NCBI GenBank assembly: GCA_002362735.1
Contig: DEUU01000300.1
Location: 1 to 6,665 of the forward strand
Direction of reading: 5' to 3'
DNA from: Dehalococcoidia bacterium UBA3254
GTDB lineage: Bacteria > Chloroflexota > Dehalococcoidia > Dehalococcoidales > UBA3254
DNA: 6,665 nucleotides
Positions 1 to 6,598 of this stretch are shown piece after piece. The notes under the pieces are model-generated. The model was given only the letters and a program-made list of their open reading frames with translations. It was not told the DNA's origin and did no database searches. A program made the position numbers and the translations under genes. Position 1 is the stretch's first letter, and each line of letters opens with the position of its first letter.

Positions 1-38
1 TCGATCACTTCTTTAGAGACCAGCTTCGGGGCCTCTCC

Positions 39-3000
39 CTATTGTCCTTTTAGATAAATAGAGAAATACACTCCATCATCTTTGACATCACCTGAGTCGG
101 ATTTCTTCCCGTTAGTTTTGGCCCACAGCCCACCGCTGATGTCTATTATTTTATCTTTACCATCGACCAACCAGGCAATAACTACATTATTAAACGCTCC
201 GTCTCCACCTTCGCCGGTTTGAATGATCCCTCCCTGGTCCGGGCCGGTAACCTTGAGGAAAGCGATATCATCGGGACCTCCCTGATCGTTCCAAGAATAA
301 GGCTGTTTGCTTGGGTCCGGGCTAACGATGTTGTCCCAGACTAAAGGTTTGAACTCTTTTGTATCCCTAGCTTTGTAAAAATACCAGCCCCAGTCTCCCT
401 GATTTGATGAAGTCTGCTCAGGGATGGAATAATCCTCACCTCTGACATGGGTTTTCAAGGAAACCGTAGTAGAGCCGGCAAACGCTGCGCTATTATTTAT
501 TGTCAAATTGCCAGACGGAGGACAGAGGTCCAGGTAAATCGCGTCACTCGAGGAGGCGGAGCGCCCAGCCGCATTCCGGAACTGGGCAGAGACTGATTTT
601 TCACCTTCTCCCGGAGAAACCTGCCACTCCCTGGTAGTTTGAAAACTTTCCCAACCTGACCAGCTCACACCATTACTGAACCTCATTTCGGGATTTCCGC
701 TGTAGGTGGAAGAAATACCAAGATTGAGTGTGACACTGGAGGAATTGGTATGAGAGCTACCGTTGTTGATAGTCAAAGAACCGGTCATAGAATCCATATC
801 CAACTCAATGGTATCAGAATAGTTGGAAGTTTCCTGTCCTACACTGTCTTTGAATCTGGCGAATACTGTTTTAGATCCACTGCCGGTAGATAAAGACCAA
901 CTGAAGGAACTTTTATATGCCGCCCAGTTATAACCAGAGGGCGGATTCTGATTTTCATTCCAGAAAGCCACCTGAGTAGCGTTAGGAGAGTTGACAGTCA
1001 GTGTAACAACCCCGCTGGTTGCCCAGTAATCGCCGCTATTAATAGTGATCTGTCCGGAGGGAACGGGACCGTAACCAATAGTATCTGAGTAAACCGGAGA
1101 GAGATGTCCCGAAACATCCGTGAATTGAGCATAGACAGTCTTGAAGTCGTAACCGCTGCTGATCTGCCAGCCAGTATAGGTGCCGCCGTACCCGCTACCG
1201 GTAGGCCCAGCGCCAGTAAGGGTGTTGAGGTCTTTCCAGTTTGACCAAACGGAATTATCGTTACTAAACTTCACCGCCGACGCATTAAAATAAAAAGACC
1301 CATTGGGTTCAAGCATATCGCGAGGCGGATGGAACCAGGTTAAATTAAGGTCGACCAAATCATCATGGGTGTAAACAGCTCCGTTTTCTATGGTGATCGA
1401 TCCCTCTGGCGGTAGGTAATCTATCTTGACATCATCAGTCGAAAAAGGAGTCAAATTACCCACTGAATCAATAACTTCGCCGCTAATCCACGATTGGAAG
1501 ACACTGCCATATTGAGGCCCATCGGAAAGCGGAATACTTAGCTGTAATGAGGAAACACTGGCCGGATTAGGGGACGACAGAAAATGATCAATCGGGACGG
1601 TTTCAGAGGTTCCTATTTCATATAGGCCGCTGCCACTATCTGAAGCACTTATGGGGAAATTAAATAATATCTGGTCGCCCTGGACTTGCCCAGCAGTGTG
1701 GATACCGGATATCGAGACGCTGGGAGGGGTGGCGTCCTGGGTAGAACTGACCGAGGCAGACCAGCCGCTTTCATTTCCCATCTTATCTTTTACCTTAACG
1801 CGGTAAGTATAGGAAACTCCGTCAGTAAGGTTCTGGAAAAGATAATTGGAGCTGGTCGTCCAGCCGCCATTGCCACCCGGAGAACGTTCAAAATAATATT
1901 GCCAGACCCCGCTTTCCGTGTCTAAAGCCGGATTGCAGATAACGATATTCTCCGTATCGGGGCTAAAAACAGGCTCTGGCAACAAAACCGGGACAGTGGG
2001 AGCAGTGGTGTCTATTCCTTGCCAGCAATGTGTGAGAATCTCCTTATCGTTAAGGATGCGGCTAAAAATACGCACTTCGTCCATACTGCCTTTGAAAAAG
2101 TTGGTGTGGGCATTCGGGCCTCCCAACAGGATATCGTCCACACTTAAGTTGGCCGACTTGGTTTCAGCGGTACAATAGTTCATCAACGGAACAGTCCGCT
2201 GGCCGTTAACGTAACAGTTGATTTTAGCCCAGGGCGTATTTACGTAAGTTACTGCTATGTGATACCAGTTGCCGGGAATATATGAGCCGAAATAAACCAA
2301 TCTATGGTATTGGTTGGCATTATAGCTGCCCATATAAAAATTGAATGCCCCCGTGGATGTGGTACCAAGGTGGATTTCCTTCTCACCACCGAGCCCGTCG
2401 GCACTGCTGCCTGAGCCTCCGTAAACACAAATAGTATCGGCTGTCTGCTCCGGCTTAACCCAGAGCTCAAAAGTGCCCTGCTGTGTGAGAACAGTCTTTT
2501 CATTTGAGGAGAAGTCCACTTTAGCCCAGTCATGATCGCCATCAAAATGAATTCCTTTTCCTTTTTTGGCAGGACTAACGGAAGTGGGGCCGTTGGGTAA
2601 ACCCTTGTTGCTGGCGCCGCTATCATCAGCAATATCGGCGCTGCCTCCGGACCAATTATCGAAGCTTAAGTACGAAGCGGCGGTCACCGGATTTATACTC
2701 ACATAGATGTTATCTACCAATCCCAATACAGTAGCAACACAAGCGCCTGCAACCGCACCGGAAGTATCCACGCGGACTCCAAAGCCCACCTGGGTAGGCT
2801 GGCTGGCGGTAAAAGAAAAAACTACGGTTTTTGTTTCAGCATCTCCGGAATCGCGCAGGGTATAGAATTTGCCGCGTAAATCGTTAAGACCATTGATGAC
2901 CTCGAGCACCTCAACCACTTTCATGATCTTGGCGGATTCTTTCAACCCTGCCAGCTCCCCTGCCAGGGGTGCGATGGATAAACCAAAATCAACCACCGCC

Positions 3001-3497
3001 TGTACTACATCACCCAGGCCAAATATCGGGTCCAGCGTTTCGCGATGTTCCTCGTTTCCGATGTAATAAACTATTTCCGAGCCTCCCCAGGCTGAAGCTG
3101 AAATTCCCAGCTTTTCACAGCCTCCCATGTGGACAACATCGGCTATCACGGTCACTTCCGAGAGCTGCCCGTTAGGAACATTTACCGTTATCCATTGATC
3201 GGCCTGGGCCGAAGCCCCGCCTGCGCCTGAAAATGCCGTTGCCGAGATAAAACCTGTCTGAGGGTTAGCACGGGCCCAGGCCTCACCCCACCCCAGCGTA
3301 TGCGTCCAGGTACCGGGAGGGTTTCTGTACGGTGCAGTAGTCGTGCCGTTACCCACTGAAGGTGCGAGGAGAAGTTGATTATCAACCGGAGGCAATAACT
3401 TCGTTTTGGCTTCTACCGGTTTAGGTGTCAGCGTACCGGAGGCCAGCGAGAATAACAGAGACATTGAGATTAGCAGGGCCAAGGCTCTTCTACGCAT
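39..3497 (-). CDS. Large secreted LamG / fibronectin-III / repeat surface protein
   Basis: Predicted extracellular protein of about 1152 residues, probably a carbohydrate- or surface-binding or adhesive protein; no catalytic motif is visible and the ligand is unknown. I chose the ATG at 3497 over an in-frame TTG at 3548: it has AGGGAG 8 nt upstream and opens directly onto a Sec signal peptide (MRRR, hydrophobic ALALLISMSLLFSLASG, likely cleavage after VEA near residue 30). Domains, numbered from this Met: unrecognised segment about 50-270, including a hydrophobic or helical stretch near 163-205; LamG/concanavalin-like domain about 275-495 (FELWVKP, GNWYHIAVTY, YVNG, GSMDEVRIFSRIL); fibronectin-III-like about 499-588; Ig-like about 591-694; repeats about 695-810, 811-901 and 902-992, each with G-x-(I/L)TI near its start, K-(T/S)-V-x-A-x-F, and mostly ending in SD(T/A)I; a fourth repeat begins near 993 but breaks off near 1018 into a different C-terminal segment. 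No LPXTG, SLH or lipobox. Stop is TAG. LamG and signal-peptide calls are firm; function is not. Confidence 0.9.
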   Translation of the reverse strand: MRRRALALLISMSLLFSLASGTLTPKPVEAKTKLLPPVDNQLLLAPSVGNGTTTAPYRNPPGTWTHTLGWGEAWARANPQTGFISATAFSGAGGASAQADQWITVNVPNGQLSEVTVIADVVHMGGCEKLGISASAWGGSEIVYYIGNEEHRETLDPIFGLGDVVQAVVDFGLSIAPLAGELAGLKESAKIMKVVEVLEVINGLNDLRGKFYTLRDSGDAETKTVVFSFTASQPTQVGFGVRVDTSGAVAGACVATVLGLVDNIYVSINPVTAASYLSFDNWSGGSADIADDSGASNKGLPNGPTSVSPAKKGKGIHFDGDHDWAKVDFSSNEKTVLTQQGTFELWVKPEQTADTICVYGGSGSSADGLGGEKEIHLGTTSTGAFNFYMGSYNANQYHRLVYFGSYIPGNWYHIAVTYVNTPWAKINCYVNGQRTVPLMNYCTAETKSANLSVDDILLGGPNAHTNFFKGSMDEVRIFSRILNDKEILTHCWQGIDTTAPTVPVLLPEPVFSPDTENIVICNPALDTESGVWQYYFERSPGGNGGWTTSSNYLFQNLTDGVSYTYRVKVKDKMGNESGWSASVSSTQDATPPSVSISGIHTAGQVQGDQILFNFPISASDSGSGLYEIGTSETVPIDHFLSSPNPASVSSLQLSIPLSDGPQYGSVFQSWISGEVIDSVGNLTPFSTDDVKIDYLPPEGSITIENGAVYTHDDLVDLNLTWFHPPRDMLEPNGSFYFNASAVKFSNDNSVWSNWKDLNTLTGAGPTGSGYGGTYTGWQISSGYDFKTVYAQFTDVSGHLSPVYSDTIGYGPVPSGQITINSGDYWATSGVVTLTVNSPNATQVAFWNENQNPPSGYNWAAYKSSFSWSLSTGSGSKTVFARFKDSVGQETSNYSDTIELDMDSMTGSLTINNGSSHTNSSSVTLNLGISSTYSGNPEMRFSNGVSWSGWESFQTTREWQVSPGEGEKSVSAQFRNAAGRSASSSDAIYLDLCPPSGNLTINNSAAFAGSTTVSLKTHVRGEDYSIPEQTSSNQGDWGWYFYKARDTKEFKPLVWDNIVSPDPSKQPYSWNDQGGPDDIAFLKVTGPDQGGIIQTGEGGDGAFNNVVIAWLVDGKDKIIDISGGLWAKTNGKKSDSGDVKDDGVYFSIYLKGQ
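447..1415 (-). repeat. Three and a part diverged beta-sandwich repeats within the secreted protein
   Basis: At protein level three units follow one another (about 116, 91 and 91 residues), and a fourth begins. Each starts with a P/T-x-G-x-(I/L)TI-x-(N/S)-(G/S) motif (EGSITIENG, SGQITINSG, TGSLTINNG, SGNLTINNS). The three full units then run through a Val-Thr-Leu-type strand, an aromatic W-containing stretch, K-(T/S)-V-x-A-x-F, and SDTI or SDAI. The first unit carries an insertion of roughly 20-25 residues. The DNA has diverged too far for the copies to recombine easily, so this is an old duplication. Such units commonly act as stalk modules in surface proteins of anaerobic Gram-positive bacteria. 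Confidence 0.75.
2013..2675 (-). other. LamG (concanavalin-like) domain coding segment
   Basis: This segment encodes residues about 275-495 of the secreted protein. It shows the usual landmarks of the bacterial LamG-like jelly-roll: an opening YLSFDNW followed by a G-I-H-F-D-G-D strand, then GTFELWVKP, the central NWYHIAVTYVN with YVNGQ, and the closing MDEVRIFSRILNDKEI. These domains commonly bind glycans or other surface ligands; the ligand here cannot be read from sequence. Several cysteines occur in the region (for example in TICVYG, INCYVNG and NYCTAE), which could form disulfides outside the cell. Confidence 0.85.
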
Positions 3498-3505
3498 TCT
3501 TTCGT

Positions 3506-3511
3506 CTCCCT
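3506..3511 (-). promoter_or_regulatory. Ribosome binding site deciding the LamG-protein start
   Basis: AGGGAG on the minus strand lies 8 nt before the ATG at 3497. The alternative in-frame TTG at 3548 has no comparable site and would add 17 residues before the basic n-region of the signal peptide, so the ATG is the better start. Confidence 0.75.
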
Positions 3512-3546
3512 GATTATTTTGAAGACCGAAAAAGATGGTTAAATGC

Positions 3547-3573
3547 AAAAACCGACCATTTTCAAGCCGGTTT
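3547..3573 (-). terminator. Stem-loop with short T-run in the leader of the LamG-protein gene (possible attenuator)
   Basis: On the minus strand AAACCGGCT pairs with GGTCGGTTT (nine pairs, two of them G-U) around a 7-nt loop, TGAAAAT. A TTTTT run overlaps and extends the 3' arm. It lies between the likely promoter (-10 at 3640-3645) and the ATG at 3497, so it could act as a leader attenuator. It could instead stop transcripts arriving from upstream. Only two T residues lie beyond the stem, so it would be a weak terminator. I compared the leader with the c-di-GMP class I core from memory and did not find it. Confidence 0.3.
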
Positions 3574-3639
3574 CACTCTTAATTCGCCCCCACCAAACTG
3601 CCAGTTAAAGACGGAGTTTCATAGCCGCCTGCATGGGTG

Positions 3640-3668
3640 ATTATATTGTAAAGGCTTTAGTCATTGAT
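3640..3668 (-). promoter_or_regulatory. Candidate promoter of the LamG-protein gene
   Basis: A perfect TATAAT lies at 3640-3645 on the minus strand, giving a start of transcription near 3633 and a leader of about 135 nt before the ATG at 3497. The -35 region (3663-3668, ATCAAT at 17-bp spacing) is poor, so the promoter may need an activator or may be a chance match in AT-rich DNA. A near-palindrome, ATTGTATTGCAAT (3667-3679), overlaps the upstream edge of the -35 and could be an operator. Confidence 0.35.
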
Positions 3669-3871
3669 TGCAATACAATGTACTCGTTTGGCTGATATTG
3701 ATACCCTACTTCCGTTTTACGCTGACCTAATTCAGATTTTTGTGAAACGGTAACAATTTAGCCTCGCTCGAAACCGTTAGCGCGGACTGGATCGTGGACA
3801 GGATTAAAGAAAAACCGATGAGTTTGGAACTCAACTACGTAAGTGTTTCAGACCAAGAGATCGAAATATGA
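3661..3871 (+). pseudogene. Possible remnant of a decayed gene (unidentified)
   Basis: Two overlapping plus-strand open frames read like ordinary protein. The first, 3661-3753, includes LADIDTLLPFYADLIQIF and ends at TAA. The second, 3746-3871, includes ASLETVSADWIVDRIKEK and LELNYVSVSDQEIEI and ends at TGA. A single frameshift near 3746-3753 would join them into one stretch of about 70 residues. The second frame then continues beyond the TGA without another stop until TAG at 3980-3982. The amino-acid mix is more protein-like than expected for AT-rich spacer. I do not recognise the family. No convincing start or ribosome site supports a working gene, so a relic is the better reading; chance open frames are possible. 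Confidence 0.3.
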
Positions 3872-3914
3872 AATTGTGATGATAATTTAGAGTTTTTGCA
3901 GAGGTTAAAATTAG

Positions 3915-4013
3915 TTAAACAAAACAACGCTGTATTCCAGCTAGAGAGCAATTCTCCCCCGTCTCCACCAGCTTTAAAATAGGCTCATTTTTATGCATAT
4001 TATTTGTGATCAT
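3915..4013 (-). CDS. Possible small ORF of 32 residues, unknown function
   Basis: An ATG at 4013 is preceded by AGGAAG with a 6-nt gap, a reasonable ribosome site, and the frame stays open for 32 residues to TAA at 3915-3917. The product (beginning MITNNMHKNEPILKLVE) contains two cysteines and has no obvious signal or membrane segment. It runs antisense to the distal part of the plus-strand relic frame. The ribosome-site match is the main support; at this length an open frame is not significant by itself. Confidence 0.25.
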   Translation of the reverse strand: MITNNMHKNEPILKLVETGENCSLAGIQRCFV

Positions 4014-4236
4014 TTTTATCTTCCTATATAGGTTTTGCTTCAAAAAATTGGATGGGGAGTTCGAGGTTTAATAAAACCAATGACTCCACCAAAACGTAAT
4101 TTTCTTTATACGCTATTTCTTCGACCCTCATTTAGCTTCACAGAAATGCCTTCTGCAGTCCTAACTTTTTGGAGAGTAAGGACGGTTTCAAAAATCATCC
4201 TTCTTTTGGACCAATTTTTAGTTTGGGGCAAATTTT

Positions 4237-6459
4237 CTATAGCGACTCGATTCGACAGGGTATATATCGATGTATTGGGGTACCAGCTATCTTGTCCCGG
4301 TGGGTGTTCTTGGTAAGGCTATTGGCATTCATACCATAGACCTGTCCATTATGAATAAGACCGAATCCGTGAGGTAGAATTACCTGACCGCGGCAAGCTA
4401 AATCAGTTACTTCTAGTTCGACTTCAGCACTTCCCGCTTCGGTGATAATTCTTGCTTTCTGGCCATCGGTAAGATTAAGCGATTTAGCATTATCCGGATT
4501 CATAAGAAGTGTACAGCCCCTCCGCCCGCGGATAAAGGCAGGGTCACGCATTTGGGTGTTAGCTGTTATATCACAGTGACAACCGGCCATGAAAATTAAC
4601 GGATAATCTGGATTAGGTTTAAGAGCTCTGGCCTCGGCTTCAGCACTAATACCCTTAATCCAATCAGCTAATTCGGGAATATATATATTAATTCGCTTAT
4701 CTACCGTAATCAATTTATCCAGATTGTTTTCTGGGTCAGCGTGACCTGCCCAAATGCCTTGCGGGTGGTCAATCAAAGATTGAAAAAGCTGGTCTGTCAG
4801 GTCCGGCCCCAGCCTGAAACCGCCTCGTGCAACGTCCACTTTTATCGGCTCTGGCAAGGTAAAAAGATTCCACCACAGCTCTGCCAGACCGTTCGAGCCG
4901 AGAGCCTGTCCCAGGGTTCGGGATATTATGAAAGGCAAGGCCCCCATAGCTTGGGGATTAGATTGAAGGTAAGCCAGCAGTTCGGCGCCAAATTTCATTC
5001 TGTCGCCCCGGGCTGCTTTATAAAGATATTCCGGTATCTCCGGGACCAACCCCATCTTATCTGCCAAGCGCACCAGGATCTCACTTGTGTCCAGGGTTTC
5101 TCCGCTGGGTTTCAAGATGGGTTGGTTCATCTGGTGATAAATCTCGGGATAATTTTCATTGATAAAGGGAATAAATTTTCCCCAGGACTCGTAACAGTTG
5201 TGCGAAGGAAGGACATAATGCGACAGAGCGGCGGTTTCGCTCATAACTACATCCAGAGTAACCAGAAGGTCCAGTTGTTTAAAAGCTTTCTCATAGGCTT
5301 GTGTGTCCGGCCAGGAGCGCAGCGGGTTAGCCACGCTCACAATGACAGCTCTTGTCCTGTCTGGCTTATCACTTAATATTTCTTCCGGCAAAATACTAGG
5401 GGGAAGCATACCCAGGATAGGCGGATATCCAGTTGCTGGAGCCTTCCAGGGTGGAGCTGGAGGTGCACCCGGCGGAGGTCCCATTGGGATCAAGCCTCCT
5501 TTGAACACGTTGCCTCCCGAAACACCGAGGCGGCCGCATATGGAAAGGAGTATGGTTACCAGGTATGACACAGCCGTACTGTGCCGTCCCATTTCCAGAC
5601 CCAGGTCATACCGGATAGATGATTTTCGAGTCGCGAACAGGCGACAGACCTCGCGGACCTTTTCATAATCTAACTGGCATACCTCTACCGCAGCCCGCGC
5701 ATCGAAATCGTTAAACCAAGGAAGAATTTGCTCGAAGCCGCTGACATGGCGGGTAATGTAATCTTGATTGTGCCAGCCTTCCTGCAAAATAATGCTAATC
5801 ATAGCCCGCAGTAACAGGGCATCAGTACCCGCCCGGGTCGGCAAATGAATATTAGCGATGCGGGCAGTTTCGGAGCGCCGGGGGTCGATGACGACCAGTA
5901 GCTTGTCAGGATCTTTAATGAACTTCCTGAGAAATACCGGAGCCCGAGGTATTCCATGGCTCATCAGGGGATTCCAGCCGATTGCCAGCAGCATATCGGT
6001 ATGCTCGTGATCAGGCATGTCATGGAGGCCCTGGCTGCCATAGGTATGCCCATCCACCCAGAAAATGCCGGTTACCTCCTGGGCTACAGAAGAATAGTAA
6101 TTCTGTGATCCCAGAGCTCCAATTAATGGCATACCATATTGTCGAGCCTCGCCTGCGTAGGCTAATGAATGGGGCCCGTACTCTTTGACGATGTTCTTGA
6201 TTTTCCCGGCAATCTCCTCCAGAGCCTGGTCCCAAGACACCCTCTCGTAACTGTTCCCCACCCTCTTCAGAGGATACGCCAGGCGCTGGGGATGGTGCTG
6301 GAAATATTGGATATTGAGTCCCTTGCGGCAGGCATAACCCTGGCTGCGTAAGTTGTCTTTATCTCCCCGTACTTTGATCATGCGGTTGTCTTCAACCAGG
6401 ATCTCCAGCCCGCAGCCGTTTACACACAGAGTACAACTTGTCTTAAGCCAGTCTCCCAT
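4237..6459 (-). CDS. Molybdopterin (Mo/W-bis-MGD) oxidoreductase with N-terminal [4Fe-4S] site
   Basis: Catalytic subunit of the DMSO-reductase/formate-dehydrogenase-like superfamily (MopB), 740 residues, similar in size to single-subunit members such as acetylene hydratase; substrate unknown. The ATG at 6459 is chosen over a TTG at 6483 because AAGGAG lies 6 nt upstream. From this Met: [4Fe-4S] motif C9-x2-C12-x3-C16-x27-C44-RKG; molybdopterin-binding core from about 60 (YPLKRVG, RVSWDQAL; GSQNYYS 117-123; IGWNPLMSHG 160-169; DPRRSETA 192-199; GTDALLLRAM 211-220); a proline-rich insertion 321-354; C-terminal dinucleotide-binding domain about 620-740 (PLIFMAG, NTQMRDP, AGTPIHRYIPCR). No Tat or Sec signal, so cytoplasmic. 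No Cys lies between residue 44 and about 261 and there is no in-frame TGA, so the usual Cys/SeCys metal ligand is absent; Glu128 or Asp136 are the candidates. No partner subunit is present in the window. Stop is TAG. Confidence 0.93.
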   Translation of the reverse strand: MGDWLKTSCTLCVNGCGLEILVEDNRMIKVRGDKDNLRSQGYACRKGLNIQYFQHHPQRLAYPLKRVGNSYERVSWDQALEEIAGKIKNIVKEYGPHSLAYAGEARQYGMPLIGALGSQNYYSSVAQEVTGIFWVDGHTYGSQGLHDMPDHEHTDMLLAIGWNPLMSHGIPRAPVFLRKFIKDPDKLLVVIDPRRSETARIANIHLPTRAGTDALLLRAMISIILQEGWHNQDYITRHVSGFEQILPWFNDFDARAAVEVCQLDYEKVREVCRLFATRKSSIRYDLGLEMGRHSTAVSYLVTILLSICGRLGVSGGNVFKGGLIPMGPPPGAPPAPPWKAPATGYPPILGMLPPSILPEEILSDKPDRTRAVIVSVANPLRSWPDTQAYEKAFKQLDLLVTLDVVMSETAALSHYVLPSHNCYESWGKFIPFINENYPEIYHQMNQPILKPSGETLDTSEILVRLADKMGLVPEIPEYLYKAARGDRMKFGAELLAYLQSNPQAMGALPFIISRTLGQALGSNGLAELWWNLFTLPEPIKVDVARGGFRLGPDLTDQLFQSLIDHPQGIWAGHADPENNLDKLITVDKRINIYIPELADWIKGISAEAEARALKPNPDYPLIFMAGCHCDITANTQMRDPAFIRGRRGCTLLMNPDNAKSLNLTDGQKARIITEAGSAEVELEVTDLACRGQVILPHGFGLIHNGQVYGMNANSLTKNTHRDKIAGTPIHRYIPCRIESL

Positions 6460-6465
6460 ATTTTT

Positions 6466-6471
6466 CTCCTT
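6466..6471 (-). promoter_or_regulatory. Ribosome binding site deciding the oxidoreductase start
   Basis: AAGGAG on the minus strand lies 6 nt before the ATG at 6459. It falls inside the extension that would be coded from the TTG at 6483, which argues that the extension is not translated. The chosen start places the first cluster cysteine at residue 9, as is common in cytoplasmic members of the family. Confidence 0.85.
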
Positions 6472-6532
6472 TGCTGAAAACAAGTAGAGATAAGCCTCTT
6501 AGCAATCATTAACAAAATTTTTGTATTATTTA

Positions 6533-6598
6533 ACGTGACTGGTTAGTTTACGTGAGAATTGAAAACATGTGACGATATCCACTATATTACCATCACGT
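6533..6598 (-). repeat. TCACRT hexamer array upstream of the oxidoreductase gene (operator-like)
   Basis: On the minus strand TCACAT (6567-6572), TCACGT (6550-6555) and TCACGT (6533-6538) are direct repeats at an exact 17-bp period. A fourth copy, TCACGT, lies on the plus strand at 6593-6598, facing the others. The outer pair reads ACGTGA ... TCACGT as an inverted arrangement. The array covers the promoter spacer and the start of the leader, a typical position for a repressor. The regulator is not identifiable from this window. Confidence 0.45.

Larger units (their letters stand above)
3498..4236. other. Gene-poor intergenic region
   Basis: About 740 bp separate the two main genes. The half nearer the LamG-protein gene holds its leader and promoter. 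The middle (3661-3982) contains plus-strand coding-like fragments and a possible minus-strand 32-residue ORF. The part next to the oxidoreductase gene (4014-4236) is AT-rich, and I find no supported gene there. It contains a perfect palindrome CCTATATAGG at 4023-4032 and an imperfect hairpin at 4178-4202, which lies about 35 nt after the oxidoreductase stop but has no T-run. Confidence 0.6.

Noticed and set aside
15..36. Hairpin AGAGGCC ... GGTCTCT just after the LamG-protein stop
   Set aside because: Seven pairs with one wobble but followed by AAAG rather than T residues, and the reading frame remains open through it, so a terminator call is not supported.
3498..3640. c-di-GMP class I riboswitch upstream of the LamG-protein gene
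   Set aside because: The expected GCAAACC and GGGACGCAAAGCC core elements are absent on the minus strand.
4044..4070. tRNA-like GGGAGTTCGAGGT stretch
   Set aside because: It resembles a T-loop by eye, but the flanks cannot form the T-arm and no anticodon or acceptor arms are present.
4178..4202. Hairpin AAGGATG ... CGTCCTT about 35 nt after the oxidoreductase stop
   Set aside because: Seven pairs with one wobble and an 11-nt loop, not followed by a T-run on the minus strand, so I do not call it an intrinsic terminator.
4035..4316. Plus-strand open frame of 93 residues overlapping the 3' end of the oxidoreductase gene
   Set aside because: Its 3' part is antisense to the well-supported oxidoreductase coding sequence, its start has no ribosome site, and the translation resembles AT-rich spacer rather than a known protein.
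4741..5376. Plus-strand open frame of 211 residues inside the oxidoreductase gene
   Set aside because: Fully antisense to conserved coding sequence. Its length reflects the codon use of the real gene, and the translation shows no family motif.
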